Shown piece by piece: positions 19,148 to 28,862 of a DNA stretch of 64,000 nucleotides; positions within the stretch are counted from its first letter, which is position 1; every line of letters begins with the position of its first letter. Both the position numbers and the translations under genes were made by a program. The stretch covers positions 814,608-878,607 of the forward strand of contig NZ_LT799418.1 of NCBI RefSeq assembly GCF_900162725.1. The letters are read 5' to 3'. Source of the stretch: Parabacteroides sp. Marseille-P3160 (GTDB taxonomy: Bacteria; Bacteroidota; Bacteroidia; Bacteroidales; Tannerellaceae). A model generated the notes under the pieces. It searched no databases, was not told where the DNA came from, and saw nothing but the letters and a program-made list of their open reading frames with translations.

Positions 19148-19179
19148 CAAAGATAACTACGACCAAGCGATCGACCCAA
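19148..19179 (-). promoter_or_regulatory. Probable promoter of the GH106-like gene
   Basis: On the minus strand TTG (19177-19179), a 21-base spacer and TATCTTTG (19148-19155) match the Bacteroidetes promoter. It is about 200 bases before the ATG, implying a long leader. Confidence 0.45.
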
Positions 19180-19247
19180 TTATCATTAGTAAACTTTAGG
19201 ATAACTCTATACAAAAAAGATTACTGAAAGCACACAGATATGGCTTT

Positions 19248-19277
19248 CTTCCCAAAGTTCCGACTTTCACCTCATAT
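19248..19277 (-). repeat. 30-base relic of a DUF4143 ATPase gene
   Basis: Matches 29 of 30 bases of 11017-11046, the part of the intact ATPase gene coding for the YEVKVGTLGSEE region (minus strand). No similarity was seen on either side. Confidence 0.7.
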
Positions 19278-19328
19278 TGTTGGTCTCACATACCAGCAGG
19301 AGTTTGGTATTCTTTGAGGCTTTTCATC

Positions 19329-19475
19329 ATTAATAACCTTTCAGGATACAGAGGCGAGATCGCTCAACAAATTCGGGATACATTAGGCTATGTACTGAAG
19401 GTTGTCATTAGCGGCTATGAGAAACAAGGCTTCAGACCCGTACAAATAAATTTACGAGATCTCAACGCTGAATAG
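19329..19475 (+). pseudogene. IS5-type transposase fragment
   Basis: The plus-strand frame reads INNLSGYRGEIAQQIRDTLG, YVLKVVISGYEKQGFRPVQI and ends NLRDLNAE at the TAG at 19473-19475. The GYRGE motif followed some 25 residues later by KQGFRPV resembles the region before the RW-VERTF-W motif of IS5-family transposases, but here the reading frame ends before that motif. There are no terminal repeats, so this is a scar and not an active element. Confidence 0.6.
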
Positions 19476-19703
19476 CTAAAAATGTCATTCCCGTCGAGTA
19501 ACCAGGCAAACACGAAGCTACTTAAACGGGAAAAGACTGACACTCTGTGGCAAGAAACCTTAAGATTAAAAATACCTTAGTCCTTTGTCATTGATTTAAT
19601 AAAGACAATTTCCTTCTGGTTAAAAGGGGTACCTTCTCATATTTGAACTTACATTTTTATTGCTACTGTTTATAAGAAAACTACTTTGCATTCACGAATT
19701 TAC

Positions 19704-20780
19704 TTATTCAATAACCATCTCAAATTGATCATACGAACCTGTACGATGAGCTAAATGCTTGGTAGATGGAGATATTCCGAATAATGGAGAATAGGTTTTG
19801 ACTTTTATCGTTTTTCCGTCAGGCATGAATTCTAAAATCCGTAACCAACCGTCACCTCCGTTTCCTTCCCAACCACCACCAAGAATTTGCACATTAAACA
19901 TCATTTGATGAACGCTTTTCCCTGAATTATTCTTGTCAACACGATAAGCTACTGAATCTTCAAAATCGCCTGGTTTTCCTGTATGTCCACAGATGAGCAA
20001 ACGAATATTCGTAGCCGGGGCTATTAATTTATCCCAAATGGCTTGTCCCCAATTGTGCGGATTGATTGTATAACTTTCATTCATTATTCTTTCAGCCGTA
20101 CGTTCCCTTAAAAATGAATGTGTCATAAAGATAACTTTATAATCTTTATACTGAGGTTTATCTATCAATTTTTTTGCCCACGCCAAGACCTCATCACGGG
20201 GTGCGAATTCTGTAGTAATAACTAAAAGATGTCCCCAATACTGATCGTTGAACTCAAAAGCTGCATTTTCTAATGACGCAACACCATTTCGATTAGGAAT
20301 CGAGCTGACTACTATATTTCGCCATGTATTATTGCGTTCGAATGTGATATATTCAGGGAAATGTGTCATTCCATTTTCGGCATGCTGATAACCATATTCA
20401 TGATTACCTGCGGAAATAATATATGGCACTTTGTTGTCTAAACGAGCTAAAGAACGAGATGCGGATTCCCACATCTCACGACTTGTTTGATTCAGCATCT
20501 TACGATTAAGAACAATATTCTCATTTTGTTCCACTAAATCACCTGTTAATAGCACCGCTTTAATATGCAAATTTTCAATATTATCAACGGCCCAGGCAGT
20601 ACATAACTCAAAAAGAGGCTGATTAATATCATATTTAGTATAACCCTGAGGATCTCCCATTAATATCATTGAGAACGAATTAGGATCCGACAGGTGTTGT
20701 TGATCGGCACGTTGCTGCGCATTTACAGAAAGTATCTTTCCTGCAATCAGAATAATTAAAAATATCAATTTTGTCTTCAT
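19704..20780 (-). CDS. Secreted metallophosphoesterase
   Basis: Calcineurin-like phosphoesterase of 358 residues. The start at 20780 (MKTKLIFLIILIAGKILSVNAQ) gives a complete signal peptide; a longer frame begins at 20831 but would bury it. Metal-ligand motifs are in order: MGDPQGY, LLTGDLVEQNEN, SAGNHEYG, FMTHSF and ICGHTGKPGDF. Such enzymes are common in Bacteroidetes polysaccharide loci, where they may remove phosphate or other substituents, but the substrate here is unknown. It lies between the GH43 gene (159 bases upstream) and the 757-base gap. Confidence 0.85.
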   Translation of the reverse strand: MKTKLIFLIILIAGKILSVNAQQRADQQHLSDPNSFSMILMGDPQGYTKYDINQPLFELCTAWAVDNIENLHIKAVLLTGDLVEQNENIVLNRKMLNQTSREMWESASRSLARLDNKVPYIISAGNHEYGYQHAENGMTHFPEYITFERNNTWRNIVVSSIPNRNGVASLENAAFEFNDQYWGHLLVITTEFAPRDEVLAWAKKLIDKPQYKDYKVIFMTHSFLRERTAERIMNESYTINPHNWGQAIWDKLIAPATNIRLLICGHTGKPGDFEDSVAYRVDKNNSGKSVHQMMFNVQILGGGWEGNGGDGWLRILEFMPDGKTIKVKTYSPLFGISPSTKHLAHRTGSYDQFEMVIE

Positions 20781-20939
20781 ATCTCTATATTTTATTGAAA
20801 ATACCCGGCCTACAGAAAGGGTGACCTTCAAATTCCTTAAACGTACTTTTCCCCAATCATCTTCTCTGCCAAAACTTTCCGGATGGGCCAGGCTCTTGTT
20901 ATCTCACATTATAAAAACAGCACCTACAATTTTGTTCCA

Positions 20940-21980
20940 CTATTTGAAAACAGGAGCTTGGGCGGCAATAGAGGCTGTATTCCCTTTGGTATAGGGTCCC
21001 CAATCATTCCAATAGATCCTATCGAGCATCAACAACCTGCCGGCAGAGTCGTCTGACTTACGATAAGCATGGTAGATAATCCAATCATTCCCTTCATCAT
21101 CCTTGACGAATTCCGCGTTATGCCCTGTACCCGCCCAGGTATTATTTCCCTGCAACAACAAATCGCCAGCTCCGTCAAGCATACGCTTTCCATCTTGTGT
21201 AACATAAGGTCCTAAAACATTAATCGACCTTCCGAAAATTAAATGATAAGTACTAAGCTTCCCTTCGCAACAAGTACCCGATGAACCTATCAGATAAAAA
21301 TAACCGCCATGCTGTGCGATATAAGAACCTTCCATCTGATTTCCGGCTATTTGGACTTTGACCGCTCCTTCTTTAACGCTTAAGCCATTGGCTGCTAGTT
21401 CTATCGCGTAAATACCATAGAAACTACCCCAAATCAAATACTTATGCCCCTTATCTTCTATGTAAAATTGATCAATCGAATTATTTACACCCTGTGAAGC
21501 ATAATCTAACACCTTACCAAGGTCTGTGAACGGACCTTCGGGCTTATCAGCAATTGCAACGCCAATCGCAGAATCATAAGTGCTTCCCCAATAACCCATC
21601 GCATAATAAAGCACATATTTGTCATCAATAAAATTTATATCCGGAGCCCACAATCTTGCATTTTCCACCCACACAGGACGATTACTTTTATTAAATGCAG
21701 TACCTACATAATCCCAATGGATTAAATCCTTTGACTTATGAATAGGGATATAGCGAATATCACCCGGAGAATTGTCTTGCGTACTGTAAATATAAAAGTA
21801 ACCATCGGCAGCCTTAATAATCGACGGATCAGGGCAGTTTTCATTAATGACAGGGTTTTTATAGGTATCAACCGTTGACGGATTATCACTTTCAGAAGTA
21901 TTGTCCTCTTTATCTTTCTTGTCGCAACTGCTTAATAGGATCAACAACGAAAAACTAAAATAAAAAAATGTCTTTTTCAT
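20940..21980 (-). CDS. GH43-family glycosidase lipoprotein, arabinanase-like
   Basis: The start at 21980 gives MKKTFFYFSFSLLILLSSCDKK, a lipoprotein signal with lipobox LLSSC; a longer frame to 22019 lacks support. Catalytic acids of the GH43 propeller are Asp in NENCPDPSIIKAADG, Asp in NNSIDQFYIEDKGHKYLIWG and Glu in GNQMEGSYIAQHGGYFYL. The order CPDPSII, LWAPDINFIDDKYVLYY and GHNAEFVKDDEGNDWIIYHAY resembles endo-arabinanase-type members, so arabinan or arabinogalactan side chains are plausible. It follows susD by 133 bases, which contain an inverted repeat (22049-22093). Confidence 0.88.
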   Translation of the reverse strand: MKKTFFYFSFSLLILLSSCDKKDKEDNTSESDNPSTVDTYKNPVINENCPDPSIIKAADGYFYIYSTQDNSPGDIRYIPIHKSKDLIHWDYVGTAFNKSNRPVWVENARLWAPDINFIDDKYVLYYAMGYWGSTYDSAIGVAIADKPEGPFTDLGKVLDYASQGVNNSIDQFYIEDKGHKYLIWGSFYGIYAIELAANGLSVKEGAVKVQIAGNQMEGSYIAQHGGYFYLIGSSGTCCEGKLSTYHLIFGRSINVLGPYVTQDGKRMLDGAGDLLLQGNNTWAGTGHNAEFVKDDEGNDWIIYHAYRKSDDSAGRLLMLDRIYWNDWGPYTKGNTASIAAQAPVFK

Positions 21981-22048
21981 ATATTTACAATTTAAAAAGG
22001 AAATATGTCCAAATTCCATAATTCTTCTTCATCTATAGTAATAGAGTA

Positions 22049-22093
22049 GCGAGGGTGTCCGGCCGTTTTTGTTAACATTCAACGCACCCTCGC
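22049..22093 (-). repeat. Inverted repeat after susD
   Basis: GCGAGGGTG at 22049-22057 and its exact complement at 22085-22093 can form a 9-bp stem with a 27-base loop between susD and the downstream enzyme genes. No T-run follows, so it could be an attenuator or processing site rather than a terminator. Confidence 0.4.
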
Positions 22094-22113
22094 CATTATT
22101 ATTCTACCAATAA

Positions 22114-23904
22114 TTAATCATTCCAGCCCGCATTTTGTACCAAGTTGGGATTCTTTTCACGTTCTGAAGAAGGGATAGGCCAGATCCAGCATTGATCTCC
22201 CAGCCAATGCCAGGTATAAGTAGTTGTCCCCCATATCTGCATTAGACCATTTGTATTATTACGGAACTTCTTGTCTTTCCAGGTTTTCCAACGAAGTTCA
22301 TTCCAATACATCACATTCTCCCCGCCAAGCTCCCAATAATATTCGTTGCGGATCCTTTCACGCATATCAGCTTGACCTTTAACGGTTGTAGACTCGTTGC
22401 TATTCAACAATTGCGCGCCACAGCGTGAGCGTATTTTGTTTATTTGCTGAAGGGCGTTGTCCGTTTCTCCCAATTCATTCAATGCTTCTGCATAGCCAAG
22501 CAAGACTTGTGCATAACGGATTAGAATAATATCCATATCGTAAGTATCACGATAAGGCCATTCATTCCCTTCAGGAACATATTTACGCCACAAATAATAG
22601 AAATAATTGTTCGTGTCCGTGCGAATATCGAAAGGTTCGCGACTATCGAATCCACGATATGGCCAACGAAGCGTATATACATATTCTGTTCCGCCAGTGG
22701 CTCCAAAATAAGTAGAATACGGCGTAATAACAGACATCATAAGCCGTGGATCGCGATTCTCATAAGCCTTGCGAATGCGCGCTTCATTTCCTTCAGGTAA
22801 ATATTTACTCATATCTGCTCCATATGTCTTCATTTTCGCGATTTCAGAATCGCTCATCCCATCGCGTAAAAAGAATACGGAACGTTGTAACGGCGTCATC
22901 AAACTATATCCGGGACAATAGTCATCCCAATTAAATTTACTGCCATCTTTAACCTCAAAAGATTCCACAAAATTTGGATTAGGAATATAGTTATTCCACA
23001 TTGAACCTCCCGTACAACGATTTCCATAATTCACGTTCAGGGGATTTGCGACAGAGTATTGCTCACACTGAACAGAGAAAATCATTTCATCACATTGCTC
23101 ATTAGTTGTTTTCAACAGATTTTTATAAGCTTCCGAACCACCTGTTGTAAAAAGTGAAAATCCGCAATTACCAACCGCTTTAAAATCATTTGCAGCCTCC
23201 AGCCATTTTTCCAGCCAAAGATATACTTGTCCGCGGAATGCATAGACAGCCCCCTTCGTAACACGGCCATAATTTGCATCCGAAGACTTATATTTATCAG
23301 GCAAGCTGGGTTCATTCGCGGCATCTGTCAGATCTTTTACAATTTGATTCCAGACTTCGCTTTCATTCGCGCGCGGTGCCATGGCTTCTTCTTCATTAGT
23401 GATTGGCTCTGTTATCAACGGGACCCCTTTGAAAAGAATATTCAGACGATTGTAAGCCCATGCACGTAAAAATTTGCATTCGGCAATATAACGCGCTTTA
23501 TCAGAAGCACTCATATCCGGCACTTTATTAATATTGGCTATCACATCGTTTGCACGGTTTACCATGGTATAACAACGAGTATAAATATTGCTAAACTGGC
23601 TGTTCGATGGAGTAGCAGTACCTCTGACAAGAGCATTTTGTGAGATCCAGTTCAAGTCAATATCCATAACAGAAGAATAAGCATCCCATATACGGTTAGC
23701 GTTATTAGCATACCCTGCGCAATACCAACCGACAAAAGTGTTGTAAACTCCAGCAACGGCCTGTTCAGCCAAAGTTGCACTTGTCCATACATTTGAGCTG
23801 CTAACTACATTACGGGGAGACGTATCTAAAAAATCAGAGTCACAGCCCATGAATATAAGCATGGAAATTAATCCTAATAAAAAATATCGATTTATCTTTT
23901 TCAT
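22114..23904 (-). CDS. SusD-family glycan-binding lipoprotein
   Basis: Surface lipoprotein that caps the SusC channel and binds glycans. The start at 23904 gives MKKINRYFLLGLISMLIFMGCDSDFLDTSPR, with lipobox IFMGC and the usual SusD opening DFLDTSP. Family features are AEQAVAGVYNTF, RYIAECKFLRAWAYNRLNILFKGVPLITEPIT, AYAEALNELGE-like GYAEALNELGETDNALQQINKIRSRCG, and the C-terminal ERxRNEYYWELGGENVMYWNELRWKTW region. It follows susC by 19 bases and has a typical length (596). Confidence 0.93.
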   Translation of the reverse strand: MKKINRYFLLGLISMLIFMGCDSDFLDTSPRNVVSSSNVWTSATLAEQAVAGVYNTFVGWYCAGYANNANRIWDAYSSVMDIDLNWISQNALVRGTATPSNSQFSNIYTRCYTMVNRANDVIANINKVPDMSASDKARYIAECKFLRAWAYNRLNILFKGVPLITEPITNEEEAMAPRANESEVWNQIVKDLTDAANEPSLPDKYKSSDANYGRVTKGAVYAFRGQVYLWLEKWLEAANDFKAVGNCGFSLFTTGGSEAYKNLLKTTNEQCDEMIFSVQCEQYSVANPLNVNYGNRCTGGSMWNNYIPNPNFVESFEVKDGSKFNWDDYCPGYSLMTPLQRSVFFLRDGMSDSEIAKMKTYGADMSKYLPEGNEARIRKAYENRDPRLMMSVITPYSTYFGATGGTEYVYTLRWPYRGFDSREPFDIRTDTNNYFYYLWRKYVPEGNEWPYRDTYDMDIILIRYAQVLLGYAEALNELGETDNALQQINKIRSRCGAQLLNSNESTTVKGQADMRERIRNEYYWELGGENVMYWNELRWKTWKDKKFRNNTNGLMQIWGTTTYTWHWLGDQCWIWPIPSSEREKNPNLVQNAGWND

Positions 23905-23923
23905 TGTAATTCTTCCTTTTAAA

Positions 23924-26900
23924 TTAAAAAGTAATATTTGCACCAAAAGCAAACTGTCGGTAAGTCAAATAACCAATAGAAGCGCGCATTTCTGGATCAA
24001 TACCTGGATAGTCGGTAATCGTCAATAGATTTTCTCCGGAGAAAAAGACTCGGATATTCTCTGCATACATTTTGCGAACAATATTCTTTGGGATGGTATA
24101 TCCGAATGTTAAGTTTTTGAGTTTTAAGAAATCCCCCTTGTATAACCACTTTGTATTTACGGATTCACTTTGACTGCTACCTGAGTTGTTACTTAGACGT
24201 GGATTACGTGACGACAAGTTTGTACGAGAATCCGTCGGATCGTCCGGATTATAAAAATAGTGATCATCAGCAATGTCCTTACCGATTGCATATCCCTTAA
24301 TTGTTGTACTCGCATTGTGTCCGGTACGATAGAAATAAAGCTTGTTACCTGCAACGCCGTACCAATTCATTGAAAAATCGAACCCTTTCCAATTTGCAGA
24401 CAACTGAGTTCCGAAATTCCACTTGGGCATAGATGAACTGCCTGTAAAATCGTTATCATAAGTATTGCCATAGAGACCATCGCCATTCAGATCGGCGTAA
24501 ATATAATCGCCATACCAAATGCCATCCTTACGTACAGTTTGATTCGGATAGAATTTATATCCTGCATTTATCATCGCATTCAACCATTCCATATCATTTT
24601 CAGTACGAATCATGCCGGTTTTCGGACCTCCAGCCGGATTGACGGAACCGTCTTTGTTAAAATACGTTTGATCCCCTTTATAGGGTTGCAACATATAATA
24701 TTCATTAATTATATGGCCTTCCAATACTCGATTCGTACTTCCTGTTGAAACATCGCCCAGATTAGTCTCATACGTCTTGCCATTTTCATCAGTTACCCAA
24801 CCACGGACAAGCTTCCCTTTATACTTACTAACCTCATTCCTGTTGTAAGAAAAATTACCGCTTATACTATAATGGAAATCATCGATATGATCACGCCAAG
24901 TCAACTGCACCTCCATCCCCTTATTCGTTACTTCAGCAATATTCTGACGTGCTGCCGTTACATTCCCATATATCATCATAATAGACGGACGGTAAAGGAT
25001 ATCCTCCGTCCTTTTTGAATAATAGTCGATTGTGCCTGACAGCTTATTTTTTAAAATACCGAAATCAAAACCAATATCCGTGGTCGTTGTCTTTTCCCAC
25101 TGCAAATTGACATTTGCTTGTATTGTAGGGGCAAGGCCCAAATTTGTTTTGCTATTAAATGGATAATTCACTAAACCATAGGATTGTTGCCATTCATAAT
25201 CACCGATACTATTATTACCAAGTTTACCCCATGAAGCACGCAATTTTAAATTGTCAAGCCAATTTCTAGTACCTGCCATAAATGACTCTTCGGCAATTCT
25301 CCATCCGGCAGAAGCTGCAGGGAAAAAGCCCCAACGATGGCCCGGTGCAAACCTTGAAGATCCATCACTACGCATATTCATCTCAAATAGATAACGCTCA
25401 TTAAAAGCATAAGTGGCACGGCTAAACCAAGAGCGTGCAGTATATTCACTATTATTTCCATAAGAAGAACTGTATTCTGTACCTACATCAAGGTCATCGA
25501 TATTTGGATCTATCAAACCCTTTAATGTTACGTTTGATGTACGGCTCCAGGTACGTCCTTCCTCAAACCCGACCATTGCTGTTACATCATGTTTGCCGAA
25601 GCTTTGACTATAATTGATGATATGATTTAATTTCCAGTAATTATCACGATTATAGGTCTGACCCGTAGTCGCTGTTTTTAAATCAATCGCATTGGCAGTA
25701 ATTTCATTCAAACTAAAACTCCATTTAGGAAAGGCATTGGAAGCATATTTACCATCATAAATATAATGTTTATACCAGAAGCCAAAATCGTAACTAAAAT
25801 GTTTCAGAAATTTTATTGTAGAATAGAAGTTTGTGAATATCTGCGTATATTTCATATCACCATGCTCAAAATTCATATCCCATAGTGGATTATGTGATTG
25901 AGGGTCTTCTTCATTCGACTCCGGGGCACCATATTTGCCATCATAATATGGATAGGTGCCCGGTATGATTTTTGTCATGCCAAGATCCGTTAAAGAACCT
26001 GTTCCAACGCGGTTACGATCAGTATTATAGCCCCAAATACGGCTTCCTATGCGAAGCCATTTGGTAACATCCGAATAAATATTGCTGCGGACAAAAAAAC
26101 GTTTGAATCCCGAATTTTTCAAGATACCCGGATTATCGATATATCCGAAAGAAAAATTATACCCGGACTTATCATTCGAGCCCGATACCTGCACCGTATG
26201 CTCCTGCATCCATTGGCTGTCATAAATAGCATCATACCAATCCGTATTGGGGTAAGCCACATAATTGGGATATCCTGATTCAGAAATACCTTGAGGATCC
26301 TTCTCTTTTTCGCGCCACAAATCAATTGTAGCATCGGTAAAAGCTTGCGAACGGCCGATATTCGTGTAGGACTCGTTCATCAACTCCATATAATCGGCAT
26401 AATTATTTACCAACTTCGGAATTCTCATCGGAGCATTTAATGATAATTTTGAACTGACGTCCACATTGACCTTACCTTTCTTAGTTCCTGATTTTGTGGT
26501 AATTAAAATCACGCCGTTCGCACCGCGATTACCATAAATAGCACAAGAAGCAGCATCTTTCAAAACTGAAACAGATTCAATATCAACCGGATTTACATTG
26601 CTGATAGATTGTTCCATCCCATCTACCAAAATTAAAGGACCTGAACTATTCAGTGTACCAGTACCACGAATGTTGATAGAGTAACTTTCTCCGTAAGGAT
26701 TTCCCGACCCTTGCATGATCTGCAATCCGGGAGCCACACCAGCTAAGGCTTGCGTAGCATCTACTAATGGACGAGACAACGCATCTTTCGAATAATCTAT
26801 CGAGGCAACAGCCCCCGTCAGATTCACCTTCTTTTGTGTGCCATAACCAACTACTACTACTTCTTCCAGAGATTGTAAATCTTCAAGTAATACTACATCT

Positions 26901-27508
26901 ATCCGTGTTTTTCCTGTGGTAGAAATCTCCTGCGGGATATATCCGATAAAAGATACTTGCAAAATATTACCTGGAGTAACTTCAATGCTGAAATTCCCGT
27001 CAATGTCGGAGATTATTCCGTTTGTTGTGCCTTTTACTATGATATTAGCTCCAACAACTGGTTCACCCTGTTGATTTATTACGGTCCCGACTACCTTCTG
27101 CTTTTGTTGGGCGATTGGGGCAAATGAAGTCTCTTCCTGCCTGTGTCCCTTAGTTGAAAGCATCACTTGCCTTCCTGATATACGATAGGTAACATCTGTT
27201 CCTATAAATAACTCATCAAGGATCGCATTAATTTTTTTGTTGGATACGTTGATTGAAATATTTTTATTCAGTACTGTTTTTACATTCTCAGAGTAGATAA
27301 AAATGTAATCACTATTTTTTTCTATGTATTCAAAAACGTCTTTCACCGTTTTATTACTGACATTTATAGTGAATTCATTTTTTTGTGCATTCCAAATCAA
27401 CGGATTCGACCAAAGAGGGATGAGGATAAAAAATAAAAAAATACTAATAATATAGAAACATCTGTACAGTTTCATATTATCAACAAAAAAAATGGCTTTC
27501 TTTGTCAT
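23924..27508 (-). CDS. SusC-family TonB-dependent transporter with N-terminal STN domain
   Basis: Outer-membrane importer of oligosaccharides driven by TonB. A signal peptide (YRCFYIISIFLFFILIPLWS) is followed by an STN domain at about residues 45-120, a CarboxypepD-regulatory-like domain at about 138-210, the SusC-specific motif VVVVGYGTQKKVNLTGAV, the plug (GPLILVDGM, LKDAASCAIYGNRGANGVILITTK) and a barrel ending RQFAFGANITF. The STN domain lets a transporter signal to a FecR anti-sigma, and a FecR and an ECF sigma gene lie directly upstream. The start could be 27508 or 27475; the latter puts the signal peptide nearer the terminus. Length 1194 is normal for the STN-bearing class. Confidence 0.95.
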   Translation of the reverse strand: MTKKAIFFVDNMKLYRCFYIISIFLFFILIPLWSNPLIWNAQKNEFTINVSNKTVKDVFEYIEKNSDYIFIYSENVKTVLNKNISINVSNKKINAILDELFIGTDVTYRISGRQVMLSTKGHRQEETSFAPIAQQKQKVVGTVINQQGEPVVGANIIVKGTTNGIISDIDGNFSIEVTPGNILQVSFIGYIPQEISTTGKTRIDVVLLEDLQSLEEVVVVGYGTQKKVNLTGAVASIDYSKDALSRPLVDATQALAGVAPGLQIMQGSGNPYGESYSINIRGTGTLNSSGPLILVDGMEQSISNVNPVDIESVSVLKDAASCAIYGNRGANGVILITTKSGTKKGKVNVDVSSKLSLNAPMRIPKLVNNYADYMELMNESYTNIGRSQAFTDATIDLWREKEKDPQGISESGYPNYVAYPNTDWYDAIYDSQWMQEHTVQVSGSNDKSGYNFSFGYIDNPGILKNSGFKRFFVRSNIYSDVTKWLRIGSRIWGYNTDRNRVGTGSLTDLGMTKIIPGTYPYYDGKYGAPESNEEDPQSHNPLWDMNFEHGDMKYTQIFTNFYSTIKFLKHFSYDFGFWYKHYIYDGKYASNAFPKWSFSLNEITANAIDLKTATTGQTYNRDNYWKLNHIINYSQSFGKHDVTAMVGFEEGRTWSRTSNVTLKGLIDPNIDDLDVGTEYSSSYGNNSEYTARSWFSRATYAFNERYLFEMNMRSDGSSRFAPGHRWGFFPAASAGWRIAEESFMAGTRNWLDNLKLRASWGKLGNNSIGDYEWQQSYGLVNYPFNSKTNLGLAPTIQANVNLQWEKTTTTDIGFDFGILKNKLSGTIDYYSKRTEDILYRPSIMMIYGNVTAARQNIAEVTNKGMEVQLTWRDHIDDFHYSISGNFSYNRNEVSKYKGKLVRGWVTDENGKTYETNLGDVSTGSTNRVLEGHIINEYYMLQPYKGDQTYFNKDGSVNPAGGPKTGMIRTENDMEWLNAMINAGYKFYPNQTVRKDGIWYGDYIYADLNGDGLYGNTYDNDFTGSSSMPKWNFGTQLSANWKGFDFSMNWYGVAGNKLYFYRTGHNASTTIKGYAIGKDIADDHYFYNPDDPTDSRTNLSSRNPRLSNNSGSSQSESVNTKWLYKGDFLKLKNLTFGYTIPKNIVRKMYAENIRVFFSGENLLTITDYPGIDPEMRASIGYLTYRQFAFGANITF

Positions 27509-27656
27509 AGAATAATGTTTTTTAAGATTAAATAAACGTGGTTTGATTTTAAAAATCGGAGTCGGATAATATGGGTAGTATTATCCGATTTTTCGTCTTT
27601 TGTAATTTAGGTTCTCATTATTAATTAGATTTTGAAGGTTAATATTTAATACTATA

Positions 27657-28781
27657 TCACTCTTTTGATAAAGCAATCTCGTTATTTTCTTCTTTAATTT
27701 GAATCGGTATGATTGTTTTTATATAATCAAGCACATCTAATAGATCATCCCTCATATCCAGTTTTCCATATATTTTTTGGTTTGCAACGGAAGCGTCGCA
27801 ACGAATCGTTCTTCCATAATACAATTCCAACTTACCCGACAAGACGGATAGCGTTTCTCCTTTCAAGATCAGTATGCCATCTACCCAACTGATATATTCT
27901 TCCGCATTCACATACGTTTTCCCTGTTATTCCGGTCTTTCGGATAGAAAGTAATTCATTGGGAACGATCTTCATTTTCATATTATTTCCGTCTTTCACCT
28001 CTACCGAACCCTTCACAAGCACCACAGTCGCGGTCTCTTCATATTTATAGGCTGAAACATTAAAAGAGGTCCCCAAGACAGTTACGGCGAAACCCGAAGT
28101 ATTTACAACAAACGGCCTGCTTTTATCAGGACTTACTTCAAAGTAGGCTTCTCCTTCAATAAATATTTCGCGCTTTTTATCGTTAAAAAGACTTGGATAA
28201 ATAAGCTTGCTTCCGGAATTGATCCAAATCTTACTCCCGTCGGACAATACGACTTGAGTGCGCCTGCCTTTCGGTACAATAATCTGATTGTATTCCTCCT
28301 TTGCAACCTTTTCTTTTTCTATTGGTTCGGAGTCTACCATTACATCTCCTTCTGCCGAATATTTAATGGAAGCATTTTCATTTACCTGATATTTATTTTG
28401 GGCTGTAATGAGTGTGATCTCCTTTATATCATCGGACTCAGTGGCGAACGTCGCCGCAATCTCTTTCAAATCCGGCTGTTTCCCAGAGGAGGCATGGAAG
28501 AAATAATAACCGAGAGAAAGAATAAAAAGGAAGGATGCCGCAACAGATGCCGTTCGAATAAGAAATTGGCGTTTTTTCTGCCGGGAGTCCTCTTTGATCT
28601 TCCAAGCCGTTCTTGCAAGAATTTGTTCGCAATCGATTTTCTCCGGAGAACAATTTTTCCACAGAAATTCCAGTTTCTTAAATTCCTCTTCTTCCTCTTT
28701 CGATTCAAACCGTTTCTCTTCTTCCGTTTTATTCCGGTCGAAGAGGGAGGCGAAGTAACTATATCTGGATTTTAAATTCAT
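27657..28781 (-). CDS. FecR-type anti-sigma factor
   Basis: Inner-membrane anti-sigma factor. The cytoplasmic N-terminal 85 residues include RIEW-like segments of the sigma-binding region, a single membrane helix lies at about residues 88-108 (IRTASVAASFLFILSLGYYFF), and the periplasmic FecR domain covers about 165-265 (VPKGRRTQVVLSDGSKIWINSGSKLIYP, IFIEGEAYFEVSPDKSRPFVV). The C-terminal 70 residues (LSGKLELYYGRTIRCDASV) match the DUF4974 position. It lies between the sigma gene (81 bases upstream) and the STN-SusC gene (148 bases downstream), the standard arrangement for substrate-induced trans-envelope signalling. Confidence 0.92.
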   Translation of the reverse strand: MNLKSRYSYFASLFDRNKTEEEKRFESKEEEEEFKKLEFLWKNCSPEKIDCEQILARTAWKIKEDSRQKKRQFLIRTASVAASFLFILSLGYYFFHASSGKQPDLKEIAATFATESDDIKEITLITAQNKYQVNENASIKYSAEGDVMVDSEPIEKEKVAKEEYNQIIVPKGRRTQVVLSDGSKIWINSGSKLIYPSLFNDKKREIFIEGEAYFEVSPDKSRPFVVNTSGFAVTVLGTSFNVSAYKYEETATVVLVKGSVEVKDGNNMKMKIVPNELLSIRKTGITGKTYVNAEEYISWVDGILILKGETLSVLSGKLELYYGRTIRCDASVANQKIYGKLDMRDDLLDVLDYIKTIIPIQIKEENNEIALSKE

Positions 28782-28862
28782 TCTATTCTTTTGTCGTTTC
28801 TATAAAACAAGACGCAAACAAAAAAATAATCTCCCATACGGAGTGCGTGAAATATTGTTAAA

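Larger units (their letters stand above)
18947..19703. other. 757-base gap with relics of mobile or accessory DNA
   Basis: No intact gene. It contains a probable promoter (19148-19179) for the GH106-like gene, a 30-base relic of a DUF4143-type ATPase gene (19248-19277) and a piece of an IS5-type transposase (19329-19475). The rest, 19476-19703, shows nothing I can name. Confidence 0.7.
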
